Made by a program: the position numbers and the translations under genes
Shown here: piece after piece, positions 1-7,780 of the stretch
Numbering within the stretch: the stretch's first letter is position 1
Layout: each line of letters begins with the position of its first letter
Notes under the pieces: model-generated
Seen by the model: only the letters and a program-made list of their open reading frames with translations
Database searches by the model: none
Told to the model about the DNA's origin: nothing
NCBI GenBank assembly: GCA_003514205.1
Contig: DORQ01000149.1
Span: 4,679 to 22,560 of the forward strand
Direction of reading: 5' to 3'
DNA from: Acidimicrobiaceae bacterium
GTDB lineage: Bacteria; Actinomycetota; Acidimicrobiia; Acidimicrobiales; Microtrichaceae
DNA length: 17,882 nt

Positions 1-438
1 ACCTCCAAGGAGCAGTCGATCACCATCACCGGTCAGTCTTCGTTGTCCAAGGACCAGATCAGCCAAATGGTGAAAGATGCTGAGGCTCACGCTGAAGAAG
101 ACCGTCAGCGCAAGGATGAAGCTGAGGAGCGCAACAAGGCTGACACCCTCGTGTATCAGACCGAGAAGCTTCTTGCCGATCAAGGAGACAAGATTGAGGG
201 CGAGGACAAGATCCAAGTCGAACAGTCGCTTGCAACGCTCAAGGAAGCACTTGCTGGCGACGACCTCGAGAAGATCAAGATCGCTACCGAAGGCCTGATG
301 ATCAGCAGCCAGAAGTTCTCTACCCAGCTGTATGAGCAGGCGGCGCAAGAGGGCGGCTATTCACAACCGACCAACGCCTCTGCTGACGGCGCAGATGACG
401 ATGTCGTCGATGCCGAGGTTGTCGAGGACGATCAGTGA
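1..438 (+). CDS. dnaK: Chaperone DnaK (Hsp70), C-terminal part only
   Basis: The reading frame is open from the first base, so the 5' end lies outside the window. The 145 visible residues are the end of the substrate-binding domain and the helical lid of Hsp70. They open with a strand ending ITITGQSSLS, run through a charged helix (QMVKDAEAHAEEDRQRKDEAEERN) and finish with an acidic tail ending DVVDAEVVEDDQ, close to the conserved DnaK C-terminus. DnaK is the cytosolic ATP-dependent chaperone that works with DnaJ and GrpE, both encoded directly downstream. The stop codon at 436-438 overlaps the GTG start of grpE by four bases (GTGA), so the two are probably translationally coupled. The ATPase domain and the operon promoter cannot be seen. 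Confidence 0.96.
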   Translation, partial: TSKEQSITITGQSSLSKDQISQMVKDAEAHAEEDRQRKDEAEERNKADTLVYQTEKLLADQGDKIEGEDKIQVEQSLATLKEALAGDDLEKIKIATEGLMISSQKFSTQLYEQAAQEGGYSQPTNASADGADDDVVDAEVVEDDQ

Positions 439-1103
439 CCTCATCAGAGGAGTCTGCTGAGCCCGCCGAGGTGGACTCAGCAGACTCTGATCTTCATGTC
501 GGAATCGAGGGTCTTGATTCCGATGAGTTCGACATTGACCCGAGCGGATTCCTTGGTGACTTGGTAGAGGAAGATGCTGATCGGGACGAGCAAGCGACAG
601 ACTCCGAGAACCTCTTCGGCGTTGGCGCCCACCAATCGTTCTCTAGCGGATCCCTTGAGTCTGAGCTTGAAACAACGCTCGGATCCCTTGAGAAAGTCAT
701 CGCTGAACGAGATGAGTACCTCGACCTCGTACGTCGCGTCCAAGCCGATTTCGAAAACTACAAACGTCGGGTTGAATCCCAGCGCGTGGAGCAAACTGAA
801 CGAGCTGCGGAATCGCTGGTGGCCGAACTGCTTCCGGTGCTCGACGCATGTGAGGCGGCAGCTGGCCATGGCTCATCCGAAGTTGCGCCGATCCAGCAGA
901 TGCTGGTGAATACATTGTCAAAGCTTGGTCTTGAACCTCTTGGGGAGACTGGCGTGGCCTTTGATCCTCATGTCCACGACGCTGTGTTGTCCGAGCCAGG
1001 AGATGACGAGGACCAGGGGCCGATCGTTGCTGAGGTGCTTCGGACTGGCTACTCATGGAAACAGCGTGTGCTTCGCCCAGCCATGGTGAAGGTACGGGGC
1101 TAG
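435..1103 (+). CDS. grpE: Nucleotide exchange factor GrpE
   Basis: GrpE releases ADP from DnaK during the chaperone cycle. The 222-residue product has a long acidic, probably disordered N-terminus (about residues 1-75), a coiled-coil helix (about 75-135, containing VQADFENYKRRVESQR, the most recognisable GrpE stretch) and the C-terminal beta domain with FDPHVHDAVL (about 176-185) and VLRTGYSWKQRVLRPAMVKV (201-220). The GTG at 435 is chosen because it overlaps the dnaK stop as GTGA and keeps the acidic tail. The gene is followed after 10 bases by dnaJ. The family assignment is secure; only the exact start is inferred, since other in-frame starts exist in the acidic tail. Confidence 0.96.
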   Translation: MTSSEESAEPAEVDSADSDLHVGIEGLDSDEFDIDPSGFLGDLVEEDADRDEQATDSENLFGVGAHQSFSSGSLESELETTLGSLEKVIAERDEYLDLVRRVQADFENYKRRVESQRVEQTERAAESLVAELLPVLDACEAAAGHGSSEVAPIQQMLVNTLSKLGLEPLGETGVAFDPHVHDAVLSEPGDDEDQGPIVAEVLRTGYSWKQRVLRPAMVKVRG

Positions 1104-1113
1104 GAGCATCAAC

Positions 1114-2250
1114 GTGGCGGCGCAGCGAGAATGGTTCGAGAAGGATTACTACGCAGACCTCGGTGTGTCGTCCACCGCGACTCCGAAGGAAATCACGACC
1201 GCGTATCGTCGACTTGCGCGCAAGTTCCACCCCGACGCGAACCCAAACGACTCTGTTGCAGAGGAGAAGTTCAAGACGATCTCCGCTGCTTATGACGTGG
1301 TTGGCGATGCTGGCCGTCGAAAGGAATACGACGGCGTCCGGGCAATGAGCGCTGGTGGCGGTGCTCGCGGCTTCGGTGCCCCTGGTGGCTTTGGGGCCAA
1401 CCAGAGCGGTGGCGATTTCGCAGGTGCTGATCTTGGAGAAATGCTTGGCAACCTCTTCGGCAAAGGCGGTGGTCGGCCGTTTCAGGATGTTGGTGCGAGC
1501 GGAGGCCCGAAACGCGGCGGCGACCTAGAGACTGATCTCCACCTGTCGTTTCTCGACGCACTCAAGGGAGTGACAACCTCGGTCAACCTGATCAGCGACG
1601 CTTCCTGTCCCACCTGCTCAGGCAGCGGAGCCAGCCTCGGCACACATCCCCGCCAATGCGGTGAGTGTTCCGGTCGCGGCGTGCTCGACGACAACCAAGG
1701 CTTCTTTTCATTCAGCCGGCCCTGCAATTCCTGCCAAGGCCGAGGCGTGATCATCGATAACCCGTGCCTCACCTGCCACGGCTCTGGCATCACCACTCGA
1801 CCCCGAGTTGTCAAGGTCCGTCTGCCTGAGGGAGTGAAGGAAGGCCAGCAGATTCGCTTGAAAGGCAAAGGCACGCCGGGAAAGAACGGTGGGCCGACGG
1901 GCGACCTCTACGTGCGCGTTCATGTCGAGCCACACGCACTCTTTGGCCGCGATGGAGACAATCTCACGATCACGGTGCCCGTCACTTTTCCCGAGCTTGC
2001 CCTTGGGGCCGACATCAAGGTGCCGACCGTCGACGGCGACTCGGTGACCATTCGGATTCCTCCTGGCACGCCAAACGGCAGAGTGTTTCGAGTGAAGGCA
2101 CGAGGAGTCTCCTCGGCCAGTGGTCGAGGAGACCTGCTCATTTCGGCCGAGTTGGTAGTGCCGACGTCGTTGACCGAGCCGGAACGCCAAGCGCTGGTGG
2201 CATTGCGAGATTCTGCATCAGGCTCTCCACGAAACTTCCAAAGCGTGTGA
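1114..2250 (+). CDS. dnaJ: Co-chaperone DnaJ (Hsp40), type I
   Basis: DnaJ delivers unfolded protein to DnaK and stimulates its ATPase. All type I domains are present in 378 residues: a J domain (about 11-74) with the HPD motif at 39-41, a Gly/Phe-rich linker (about 80-125), and a zinc-binding domain with four CxxCxGxG repeats (CPTCSGSG 165-172, CGECSGRG 182-189, CNSCQGRG 204-211, CLTCHGSG 218-225), followed by the two C-terminal substrate-binding beta domains. All eight zinc cysteines are intact. The GTG start at 1114 follows an AGGAG-like site at 1102-1106, just inside the end of grpE. Its place in the dnaK operon suggests it is the partner of this DnaK. Actinobacteria often carry a second DnaJ elsewhere, so no paralogue number is assigned. 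Confidence 0.97.
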   Translation: MAAQREWFEKDYYADLGVSSTATPKEITTAYRRLARKFHPDANPNDSVAEEKFKTISAAYDVVGDAGRRKEYDGVRAMSAGGGARGFGAPGGFGANQSGGDFAGADLGEMLGNLFGKGGGRPFQDVGASGGPKRGGDLETDLHLSFLDALKGVTTSVNLISDASCPTCSGSGASLGTHPRQCGECSGRGVLDDNQGFFSFSRPCNSCQGRGVIIDNPCLTCHGSGITTRPRVVKVRLPEGVKEGQQIRLKGKGTPGKNGGPTGDLYVRVHVEPHALFGRDGDNLTITVPVTFPELALGADIKVPTVDGDSVTIRIPPGTPNGRVFRVKARGVSSASGRGDLLISAELVVPTSLTEPERQALVALRDSASGSPRNFQSV

Positions 2251-2368
2251 TCGGCGATGGCATCACCGTTTCTTCCGAGGCTCGCCCCAGCCCCTACCCG
2301 GTCCGCCCGCGCGACTGTCGGCTTCTTGGCGACTAGTCCCATTACTGCAGTGAGAAAGGAACACGCCC

Positions 2369-2755
2369 ATGCCTGAATTCACCCAGGCGGTCTACGTGAT
2401 CTCCGTCGCTGCCGAGTTGGCTGGAGTGCACCCTCAGACGCTGCGCATCTACGAACGAAAAGGACTACTGAACCCGAATCGCACCTCAGGTGGCTCTCGC
2501 CGCTATAGCCAGGCGGACATCGAACTACTTCTCAGAATCCAAGAACTCACCTCTGAGGGCCACAATCTCGTGGGGGTCCAACGAGTCATTGAACTTGAGA
2601 TGCGGATCGCTCAGTTGGAACGCGAGCTGCAGGCCACCCGTGCTGCTGCGGCGGATGCAGTGGCCGATACCCATCGACACTACCGACGCGACCTTGTTCC
2701 AGTCCCCGACAGCGCAGTGGTGCTGTATAGCGAAGCGCGCCGACGCCGCCGTTGA
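2369..2755 (+). CDS. hspR: Heat-shock repressor HspR, MerR family
   Basis: HspR represses dnaK operons and clpB in actinobacteria and is known to act together with DnaK. The 128-residue product begins with a MerR-type winged helix-turn-helix. The key stretch is AGVHPQTLRIYERKGLL (18-34), followed by the wing with SGGSRRYSQADIELL (40-54). A helix GHNLVGVQRVIELEMRIAQL (64-83) continues into a coiled coil ending near 95. The C-terminus is basic (EARRRRR). The ATG at 2369 has a GAAAGGA ribosome site at 2354-2360. The gene starts 118 bases after dnaJ; that gap contains no clear promoter or canonical HspR operator, so co-transcription with dnaJ is likely. Position, MerR fold and length all agree with HspR. 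Confidence 0.93.
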   Translation: MPEFTQAVYVISVAAELAGVHPQTLRIYERKGLLNPNRTSGGSRRYSQADIELLLRIQELTSEGHNLVGVQRVIELEMRIAQLERELQATRAAAADAVADTHRHYRRDLVPVPDSAVVLYSEARRRRR

Positions 2756-2767
2756 GCGCGTTGGTTG

Positions 2768-3460
2768 TCAGCTGCTCTCAGGTGTAGACCCATCGGGTTC
2801 GCCCAGGAGCAGCCGGTGCAGTTGGGCAACCGCCTCGTCTCCGAGGAGCTCGCTCAGCTCCTCGCGGAGCGACTCGATGACGGGAGTATCGCCGACAAAG
2901 GCCTCGGGAGTGTCTGTGCAGAACCACGCGAGTGATTCGGCGTCCTCCTCGAAGTCTTCACGGTGCCACCTTCTGAGCAGGGTGACTGGTTGGCCCTCTA
3001 CGACCTGTTCTTCCACACGAATGGGCAACTCCCAACACACGGCCGGTTTCCAGGTGATCGGCGACTCGTCAAACTGCGCGGCACCGATGTGAAGCGCGCA
3101 GCCTGCCCCTCCCTCGAAGCCGAGCCGATTCAGGAAAATGCACGCGCCGTCCACGACTCGGGTTGCTGTGTTCTCAGCGCTGGCGAAGATTCCTCCCGCT
3201 AGGGCCTCGGCATGAAACTGGAAGTGGTCTGGATCGAGGCAGGCTGCATTTGCGGCAGTGTTTGCTGCATCGGTCTCGTCTGCGAATTCCGCGCCCAGAG
3301 AACAGCAGCCGAATGAATGAGTCTGATCCTCCACGTCTCCGATACCTAGACACCCGCGGCCCCAGATGCATGTCCAGGTGCTGGTGAGAAACTCAGCGTC
3401 GACCAACCAGGTTTCGGTCCCGGTCACGAACTCAATTGGGGAGCTCTCCGGTGGGATCAT
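2768..3460 (-). CDS. Cysteine-rich DUF3109-like protein
   Basis: Cytosolic protein of unknown function, 230 residues, with no signal peptide or membrane segment. It carries a spaced cysteine set likely to bind a metal or an Fe-S cluster: CIWGRGC near the N-terminus, then GCCSLGAEF, then DGACIFLN, GCALHIGA and, about 17 residues later, WKPAVCWELPIRVEE. The last three resemble the C...CAI...KPxxCxxxPIR pattern I recall from the DUF3109/YkgJ-type cysteine-cluster proteins; this is recalled similarity, not a search result. The ATG at 3460 is chosen over a longer in-frame start at 3547 because it overlaps the stop of the upstream YceI-like gene as ATGA. The stop faces the hspR stop with 12 bases between. 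It is probably co-transcribed with the YceI-like gene. Confidence 0.72.
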   Translation of the reverse strand: MIPPESSPIEFVTGTETWLVDAEFLTSTWTCIWGRGCLGIGDVEDQTHSFGCCSLGAEFADETDAANTAANAACLDPDHFQFHAEALAGGIFASAENTATRVVDGACIFLNRLGFEGGAGCALHIGAAQFDESPITWKPAVCWELPIRVEEQVVEGQPVTLLRRWHREDFEEDAESLAWFCTDTPEAFVGDTPVIESLREELSELLGDEAVAQLHRLLLGEPDGSTPESS

Positions 3461-3960
3461 GGCTGTCGCTGAGCAGAGATCTCGATCGTCACCACTATCT
3501 GTGGATGCACCTTCAGCGGACCGAGTCGGGGAAGGCTCAGGCCCCACTCCCGCACATCGAGTGCGGCTCGTCCGTTGATCCGCAAGGTGTCCTCCTGCAT
3601 CGCCATCGTGAGAAGGCCAGTGACGGCCGTGGTGACCCCGCGAAAGGTGATCTCGCCAGCTGCCTCGCAGTCGTTGGGTCCAGTTGGTGAGCAGGAAAGC
3701 AGCCTTCCTGTGATCTGGGGATACCGGCCGGCGTCAATGCGCCGCCTGGTCTCGCGGTCAACCAGTGGATTTCCGCTCTGAAGTGTGGCCACCTCCAGGC
3801 TGATGGATCCATTCCTGAGCCGAATTCCTGATGCGTTGACCTGGGCCTCTACCGAACCAATGGGCCCTGATGCTCGGGCATGGAGGGGATGAAGCGAAGA
3901 GGAACCCTCGATGCTCACGGTGCTTGGCTGGGGAAGTATCAAGAATGTGGAATATGTCAC
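3457..3960 (-). CDS. YceI-like lipocalin-fold protein
   Basis: The 167-residue product matches the YceI pattern. An opening strand (STVSIEGSSSLHPLHARASG) replaces the usual 'SxVxFxVRHL...VxGxF' start. Next come SVEAQVNASGIRLRNG and a helix with NPLVDRETRRRIDAGRYPQI, equivalent to the family's 'R..HL....F.D...YP.I'. The sequence GEITFRGVTTAVTGLLTM follows, equivalent to 'G.LTi.G.t..V..'. YceI proteins are beta-barrel binders of long isoprenoid-like lipids, often exported. This copy starts directly at the first strand with no signal peptide, so it is probably cytosolic. Start GTG 3960 has an AGGA ribosome site at 3968-3971 on its strand, seven bases away. It overlaps the next gene by ATGA and is divergent from clpB across an 80-base gap. 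Confidence 0.8.
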   Translation of the reverse strand: MTYSTFLILPQPSTVSIEGSSSLHPLHARASGPIGSVEAQVNASGIRLRNGSISLEVATLQSGNPLVDRETRRRIDAGRYPQITGRLLSCSPTGPNDCEAAGEITFRGVTTAVTGLLTMAMQEDTLRINGRAALDVREWGLSLPRLGPLKVHPQIVVTIEISAQRQP

Positions 3961-3980
3961 TCTGAAATCCTGACAATGGG

Positions 3981-4010
3981 GTTATCAACTTTGTTGATAT
4001 CAGTTATGAT
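3981..4010 (+). promoter_or_regulatory. Candidate clpB promoter with overlapping inverted repeat
   Basis: A -35-like TTATCA (3982-3987) and a -10-like TATGAT (4005-4010) are 17 bases apart upstream of clpB. Between and over them lies a perfect inverted repeat TATCAAC-TTT-GTTGATA (3983-3999). A repressor bound there would block the promoter. On the other strand a weaker pair (TCATAA 4009-4004, GATAAC 3986-3981, spacing 17) could serve the divergent YceI-like gene, so one operator may control both directions. The repeat is not the canonical HspR operator (CTTGAGT-N7-ACTCAAG), although the half-site GTTGAT is related to TTGAGT. HspR as the ligand is inference. Confidence 0.55.
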
Positions 4011-4040
4011 GGAACTACCAGATCAAAGGAGTTCCACCTG

Positions 4041-6587
4041 ATGAGTCTCGACCCGAACACATGGACGCTCAAGACCCAAGATGCAATCAACGTAGCGCTT
4101 GCGGGCGCTACCTCGGCCTCGAATCCTGAGGTGGTTCCCGAGCACTTGGTGATTGCGCTCTTGGGACAAGACGAGGGAGTCGTGCTCCCAGTCATTCGCA
4201 AGATGGGCCTCAACCCTCTGTCGTTGCGAACAGCAAACGAAGAAATCGTCTCGAAGCTTCCGCGCGCCTACGGCTCCGACACCAGGGTGTCGAAGGAACT
4301 TACCGAGCTCATCGGCGCCGCGAATCAACAGCGGATTGAACTCCACGATGACTACCTCTCCACTGAGCACCTGCTCTTGGCGCTCGTCGACGCTGATGTT
4401 GATCGCCCAGCTGAAACCCACCGACTGCCGGGAGCAACTCGTGCCTTGCTCCTTGCGGCGCTGGTTGAGATTCGAGGCTCCCATCGCGTGACTTCCCAAG
4501 ACCCAGAGACCCAGTATCAGTCGTTGGAGAAGTACGGCCGCGACCTCACAGAAGCAGCGCGGCGCGGCAAGCTCGACCCTGTCATTGGGCGAGATGATGA
4601 AATCCGTCGAGTCATTCAAGTTCTCAGCCGGCGAACCAAAAACAACCCAGTGCTGATTGGTGAGCCGGGCGTGGGCAAGACAGCTGTGGTGGAGGGGCTT
4701 GCGCAGCGAATCATCGAAGGAGATGTTCCTGAGTCGCTGCGCAACAAGCGACTGATCGCACTCGATCTAGCCGCAATGGTGGCCGGAGCGAAGTATCGCG
4801 GCGAGTTCGAAGAGCGACTCAAGGCAGTGCTGAAGGAGATCAGCGATTCCGAGGGTGAAATCATCACCTTCCTCGACGAGATGCACACCGTGGTGGGCGC
4901 TGGTGGTGGGGGTGACGGTTCCCTTGACGCGGGCAACATGTTGAAGCCGATGTTGGCTCGAGGCGAGCTCAGAATGGTCGGGGCCACCACCCTTGACGAG
5001 TTCCGCAAGCACATCGAGAAAGACCCTGCGCTTGAGCGCCGGTTCCAACAAGTGTTCGTTGGTGAGCCAACGGTTGAAGCATCAGTGGCGATTCTCCGAG
5101 GCCTGAAGGAACGATACGAAGTCCATCACGGAGTTCGAATCAAAGACAGCGCGCTGGTGGCCGCTGCGGTCTTGTCCGACCGCTACCTCACCGGTCGGTT
5201 CCTGCCTGATAAAGCCATCGACCTGATCGATGAGGCTGCCAGTTCGCTGCGAATCGAGATTGACTCGGTCCCCACCGAGATCGACGTGGTCGAGCGCCGT
5301 ATTCGTGGTCTCGAGATTGAGCGAGTTGCGCTCGCGAAGGAGACAGATTCTGTCTCAACAGAGCGTCTGGAAGCGCTCGATTCAGAACTCGCGAACCTCC
5401 AAGAAGACGCGGATTCAATGCGAGGGCATTGGCAGGCAGAGAAGGACGCGATTTCCACTATCAGCGAGCTCCGTGAGCGCACCGAACAGCTCCGTTCGGA
5501 GGCCGAGCGCTGCGAGCGCGATGGAGAACTGACCCGGGCCTCAGAGATCCGTTACGGCCACCTTCCAATACTTGAGCGCGATGTGGAAGTTGCAGTAGCG
5601 GCCCTCGCGGAGCTTCAAGAGCATCGGTCGATGCTCAAAGAGGAAGTCGACGAGGCAGACATTGCGGCAGTGGTGTCCAAATGGACCGGCGTTCCACTCA
5701 CTCGCCTCGTCGAGGGAGAGACCGGCAAGTTGCTCCGCTTGGAGGAAGTCCTCCACCAGCGGGTGATCGGCCAAGACGATGCCGTCTCAGCAGTGGCGGG
5801 AGCGATTCGCCGAAGTCGCGCAGGGTTGTCTGACCCGCATCGTCCCATTGGTTCGTTCCTCTTCTTGGGGCCAACCGGGGTTGGCAAGACAGAACTTGCT
5901 CGAGCCCTCGCAGAGTTCATGTTCGACGATGAGCGAGCGATGGTCCGAATCGACATGTCCGAATACATGGAGAAACACTCCGTGTCGCGCCTCATCGGAG
6001 CGCCCCCAGGGTATGTGGGCTATGAGGAGGGCGGTCAGCTCACCGAACTTGTGCGCCGTCGCCCCTACGCGGTGGTGTTGCTCGACGAGGTTGAGAAGGC
6101 CCACCCCGATGTATTCAACGTGCTGCTGCAACTGCTCGACGACGGCCGTCTCACCGACGGTCAGGGTCGCACCGTCGACTTCACCAATGTGGTGTTGATC
6201 ATGACGTCGAACTTGCAGGGTGACCCGAAGGAGTTTTTCCGACCAGAGTTCATCAACCGCCTTGACGACATCGTGTCCTTCCGTTCGTTGGAAGCAGCTG
6301 ACCTTGCGCCCATCGTTGCCTTGCAGGTTGACCTCCTGCGCTCGCGGCTCCTTGACCGCAGGATGGGCCTCGAACTGTCGCCCGAAGCAACTGAGCTGCT
6401 TGCTACGCGTGGATACGACCCGCTCTTTGGCGCCCGTCCACTCAAGCGACTGATTCAACGTGAGGTCGGAGACCGTCTCGCCACCGCAATACTCGAGGGT
6501 GAACTGACCGACGGCGACACGGCGATCATCAATGCCCAAGACGGCGAGTTCTTCCTTGAGGAAGTGCCCGCAACCAGCGACCGGTAA
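4041..6587 (+). CDS. clpB: Disaggregase ClpB (Hsp104 family)
   Basis: ClpB is a hexameric AAA+ machine that pulls proteins out of aggregates together with DnaK-DnaJ-GrpE. The 848 residues show an N-domain with two Clp repeats (about 5-145) and AAA1 with Walker A GEPGVGKT (207-214), pore loop KYRGEFEE (251-258), Walker B ITFLDE (275-280) and an arginine finger in LERRF (331-335). The coiled-coil M-domain (about 405-535) sets it apart from ClpA/ClpC. AAA2 has Walker A GPTGVGKT (610-617), pore loop GYVGYEEGG (657-665), Walker B VVLLDE (678-683), and sensor 2 GARPLKR (797-803). All catalytic residues are present. The ATG at 4041 follows AAAGGAG (4025-4031) at nine bases. The segment after sensor 1 (MTSN 721-724) is unusually short before FRPEF. 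Confidence 0.97.
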   Translation: MSLDPNTWTLKTQDAINVALAGATSASNPEVVPEHLVIALLGQDEGVVLPVIRKMGLNPLSLRTANEEIVSKLPRAYGSDTRVSKELTELIGAANQQRIELHDDYLSTEHLLLALVDADVDRPAETHRLPGATRALLLAALVEIRGSHRVTSQDPETQYQSLEKYGRDLTEAARRGKLDPVIGRDDEIRRVIQVLSRRTKNNPVLIGEPGVGKTAVVEGLAQRIIEGDVPESLRNKRLIALDLAAMVAGAKYRGEFEERLKAVLKEISDSEGEIITFLDEMHTVVGAGGGGDGSLDAGNMLKPMLARGELRMVGATTLDEFRKHIEKDPALERRFQQVFVGEPTVEASVAILRGLKERYEVHHGVRIKDSALVAAAVLSDRYLTGRFLPDKAIDLIDEAASSLRIEIDSVPTEIDVVERRIRGLEIERVALAKETDSVSTERLEALDSELANLQEDADSMRGHWQAEKDAISTISELRERTEQLRSEAERCERDGELTRASEIRYGHLPILERDVEVAVAALAELQEHRSMLKEEVDEADIAAVVSKWTGVPLTRLVEGETGKLLRLEEVLHQRVIGQDDAVSAVAGAIRRSRAGLSDPHRPIGSFLFLGPTGVGKTELARALAEFMFDDERAMVRIDMSEYMEKHSVSRLIGAPPGYVGYEEGGQLTELVRRRPYAVVLLDEVEKAHPDVFNVLLQLLDDGRLTDGQGRTVDFTNVVLIMTSNLQGDPKEFFRPEFINRLDDIVSFRSLEAADLAPIVALQVDLLRSRLLDRRMGLELSPEATELLATRGYDPLFGARPLKRLIQREVGDRLATAILEGELTDGDTAIINAQDGEFFLEEVPATSDR

Positions 6588-6602
6588 GGGAATCTGAGCG
6601 CT

Positions 6603-6630
6603 GGCTGCTCACCGATTCTGGTGAGCGGCC
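6603..6630 (+). terminator. Hairpin terminator after clpB
   Basis: Fifteen bases after the clpB stop, GGCTGCTCACC (6603-6613) pairs with GGTGAGCGGCC (6620-6630) around the loop GATTCT. This gives an 11-bp GC-rich stem with one G-U pair. The downstream bases (GGCGACTTCT) are only weakly T-rich. It is placed as expected for a transcription stop between clpB and the phosphoesterase gene. Confidence 0.65.
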
Positions 6631-6653
6631 GGCGACTTCTAGAGTGGGTTGCC

Positions 6654-7664
6654 ATGGAGTTGACCACGGTGACCGACCGAGAAGCCGTGCTTCATGACGG
6701 CACCAGCGTTTTCCGTCTCGACAACCTTGACCCCTCCGCTGAGTATCAACACGGTTCGGTGTCGTTTCAGACACTGCCTCGGCTCGGCTCGCGCCTGTGC
6801 ACCTTCGCCACGGTGAACGATGTCCACTTCGGTGAGACGGTGTGTGGCTATATCAAGGGCGATCCGATCGGGCCGGTGTTTCGCTCCGTTCCGCCTCAGC
6901 CGCCATATCCCGAGGTGATGAACCGGGGTGCGGTCGCGGAGATCTCGGCGATTGCTCCCGAGGTGGTGGTGGCGAAGGGGGACCTCACCTCGGGTGGTGA
7001 GATCTCAGAGTATGAGCGCTTCATGGCGGTCTATGGCGGCTCGTTCGGCGATCGGCTCCTCCATGTTCGGGGCAATCACGACGCGTACCATGGAGCGGAG
7101 TTTGGTGCAGAGCCCATGCAATCTCGCGAGCTTCGCGGAGCGACAATCCTGCTTCTGGATACCGCTCGTCCCGGGTTTTCCAACGGCACCCTGTCTCAGC
7201 AACAACTTGACTGGCTGGATGCGCAGGGCCGATCGGCAACCAACCCAGTTCTCGTCTTTGGACATCACCACATCTGGAACCCACAAGTCGACCCTCGATC
7301 CGACACGTTCTTCGGGCTACTTCCTCAAGCGTCAGAAGCGCTGCTCGCGGTCTTTGCTCGCCATCCAAGCCTGCATGGCTATTTCGCCGGGCATACTCAC
7401 CGAAACCGTTGTCAACGAATCGAACAAGCTCCCAATGCGGTCTTCGTCGAGGTTTCCTCAGTGAAGGACTTCCCGGGAAGCTGGGCGGAGTATCGGGTCT
7501 GCGAACAAGGGATTCTCCAAGTGCATCATCGAATTAGCACCCCAGACGCGCTCGCTTGGTCGGAGAAGACACGTGGCATGTATGCAGGAACCTATGGCCA
7601 CTATGCGTTCGGTCATATCGAGGACCGGTGTTTTGTCATCGATGGCACACCTGAGCGGCAATGA
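6654..7664 (+). CDS. Calcineurin-like metallophosphoesterase
   Basis: A phosphoester hydrolase with a dinuclear metal centre. All family motifs are present in the 336-residue product: NDVH (55-58), GD (109-110), GNHD (140-143), GHHH (203-206) and GHTH (246-249). The order and spacing resemble the CpdA/Icc (cyclic-nucleotide phosphodiesterase-like) class, but the substrate cannot be read from sequence. The first ~45 residues (LDNLDPSAEYQ...VSFQTLP) look like the small Fn3/purple-acid-phosphatase type strand region found ahead of some actinobacterial phosphoesterases. There is no signal peptide, so it is probably cytosolic. ATG 6654 is preferred to a GTG at 6621 because that GTG sits inside the right arm of the clpB terminator and lacks a ribosome site. 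It appears to be transcribed separately from clpB. Confidence 0.87.
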   Translation: MELTTVTDREAVLHDGTSVFRLDNLDPSAEYQHGSVSFQTLPRLGSRLCTFATVNDVHFGETVCGYIKGDPIGPVFRSVPPQPPYPEVMNRGAVAEISAIAPEVVVAKGDLTSGGEISEYERFMAVYGGSFGDRLLHVRGNHDAYHGAEFGAEPMQSRELRGATILLLDTARPGFSNGTLSQQQLDWLDAQGRSATNPVLVFGHHHIWNPQVDPRSDTFFGLLPQASEALLAVFARHPSLHGYFAGHTHRNRCQRIEQAPNAVFVEVSSVKDFPGSWAEYRVCEQGILQVHHRISTPDALAWSEKTRGMYAGTYGHYAFGHIEDRCFVIDGTPERQ

Positions 7665-7756
7665 AGTGCTCGCTACTCGCGGCCGACATTGCGAATTCGA
7701 GCGTAGGACGGCATCCTGATGTCTCCAACTGCGCGGCTACACCTGCGGGACTACAC

Positions 7757-7780
7757 ATGAAGGGAGTGGCGTTCACATGA
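7757..7780 (+). other. Possible seven-codon upstream ORF (MKGVAFT)
   Basis: ATG at 7757 opens a seven-codon frame ending with TGA at 7778-7780, which overlaps the co-polymerase ATG (7777) as ATGA. The putative ribosome site of the large gene (GAAGGGAG) lies inside this mini-frame. It may couple translation or may be chance; no ribosome site of its own is evident. Confidence 0.2.

Noticed and set aside
2252..2275. Possible hairpin after dnaJ (GGCGAT/ATCACC) followed by TTTCTTCC
   Set aside because: The stem is six pairs with a C-A mismatch and a three-base loop. This is too weak to claim a terminator, and hspR probably belongs to the same operon.
2331..2338. Palindrome GACTAGTC upstream of hspR as an operator
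   Set aside because: Eight-base palindromes are frequent by chance and this does not resemble an HspR site.
2740..2764. Possible hairpin CCGACGC/GCGTTGG at the hspR / DUF3109-like tail-to-tail junction
   Set aside because: Seven pairs including a G-U, an 11-base loop, mostly inside coding sequence and no T-tract.
3461..3547. Longer N-terminus for the DUF3109-like protein (start at 3547)
   Set aside because: It would overlap the YceI-like gene by about 90 bases, while the ATG at 3460 gives a clean ATGA coupling.
5787..6539. Long antisense open frame inside clpB (250 codons)
   Set aside because: It is the shadow of a highly conserved coding region, and its product shows no recognisable domain or start signal.
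7706..7725. AGGA-CGGCA-TCCT inverted repeat upstream of the co-polymerase gene
   Set aside because: Four-base arms are too short to support a regulatory claim.
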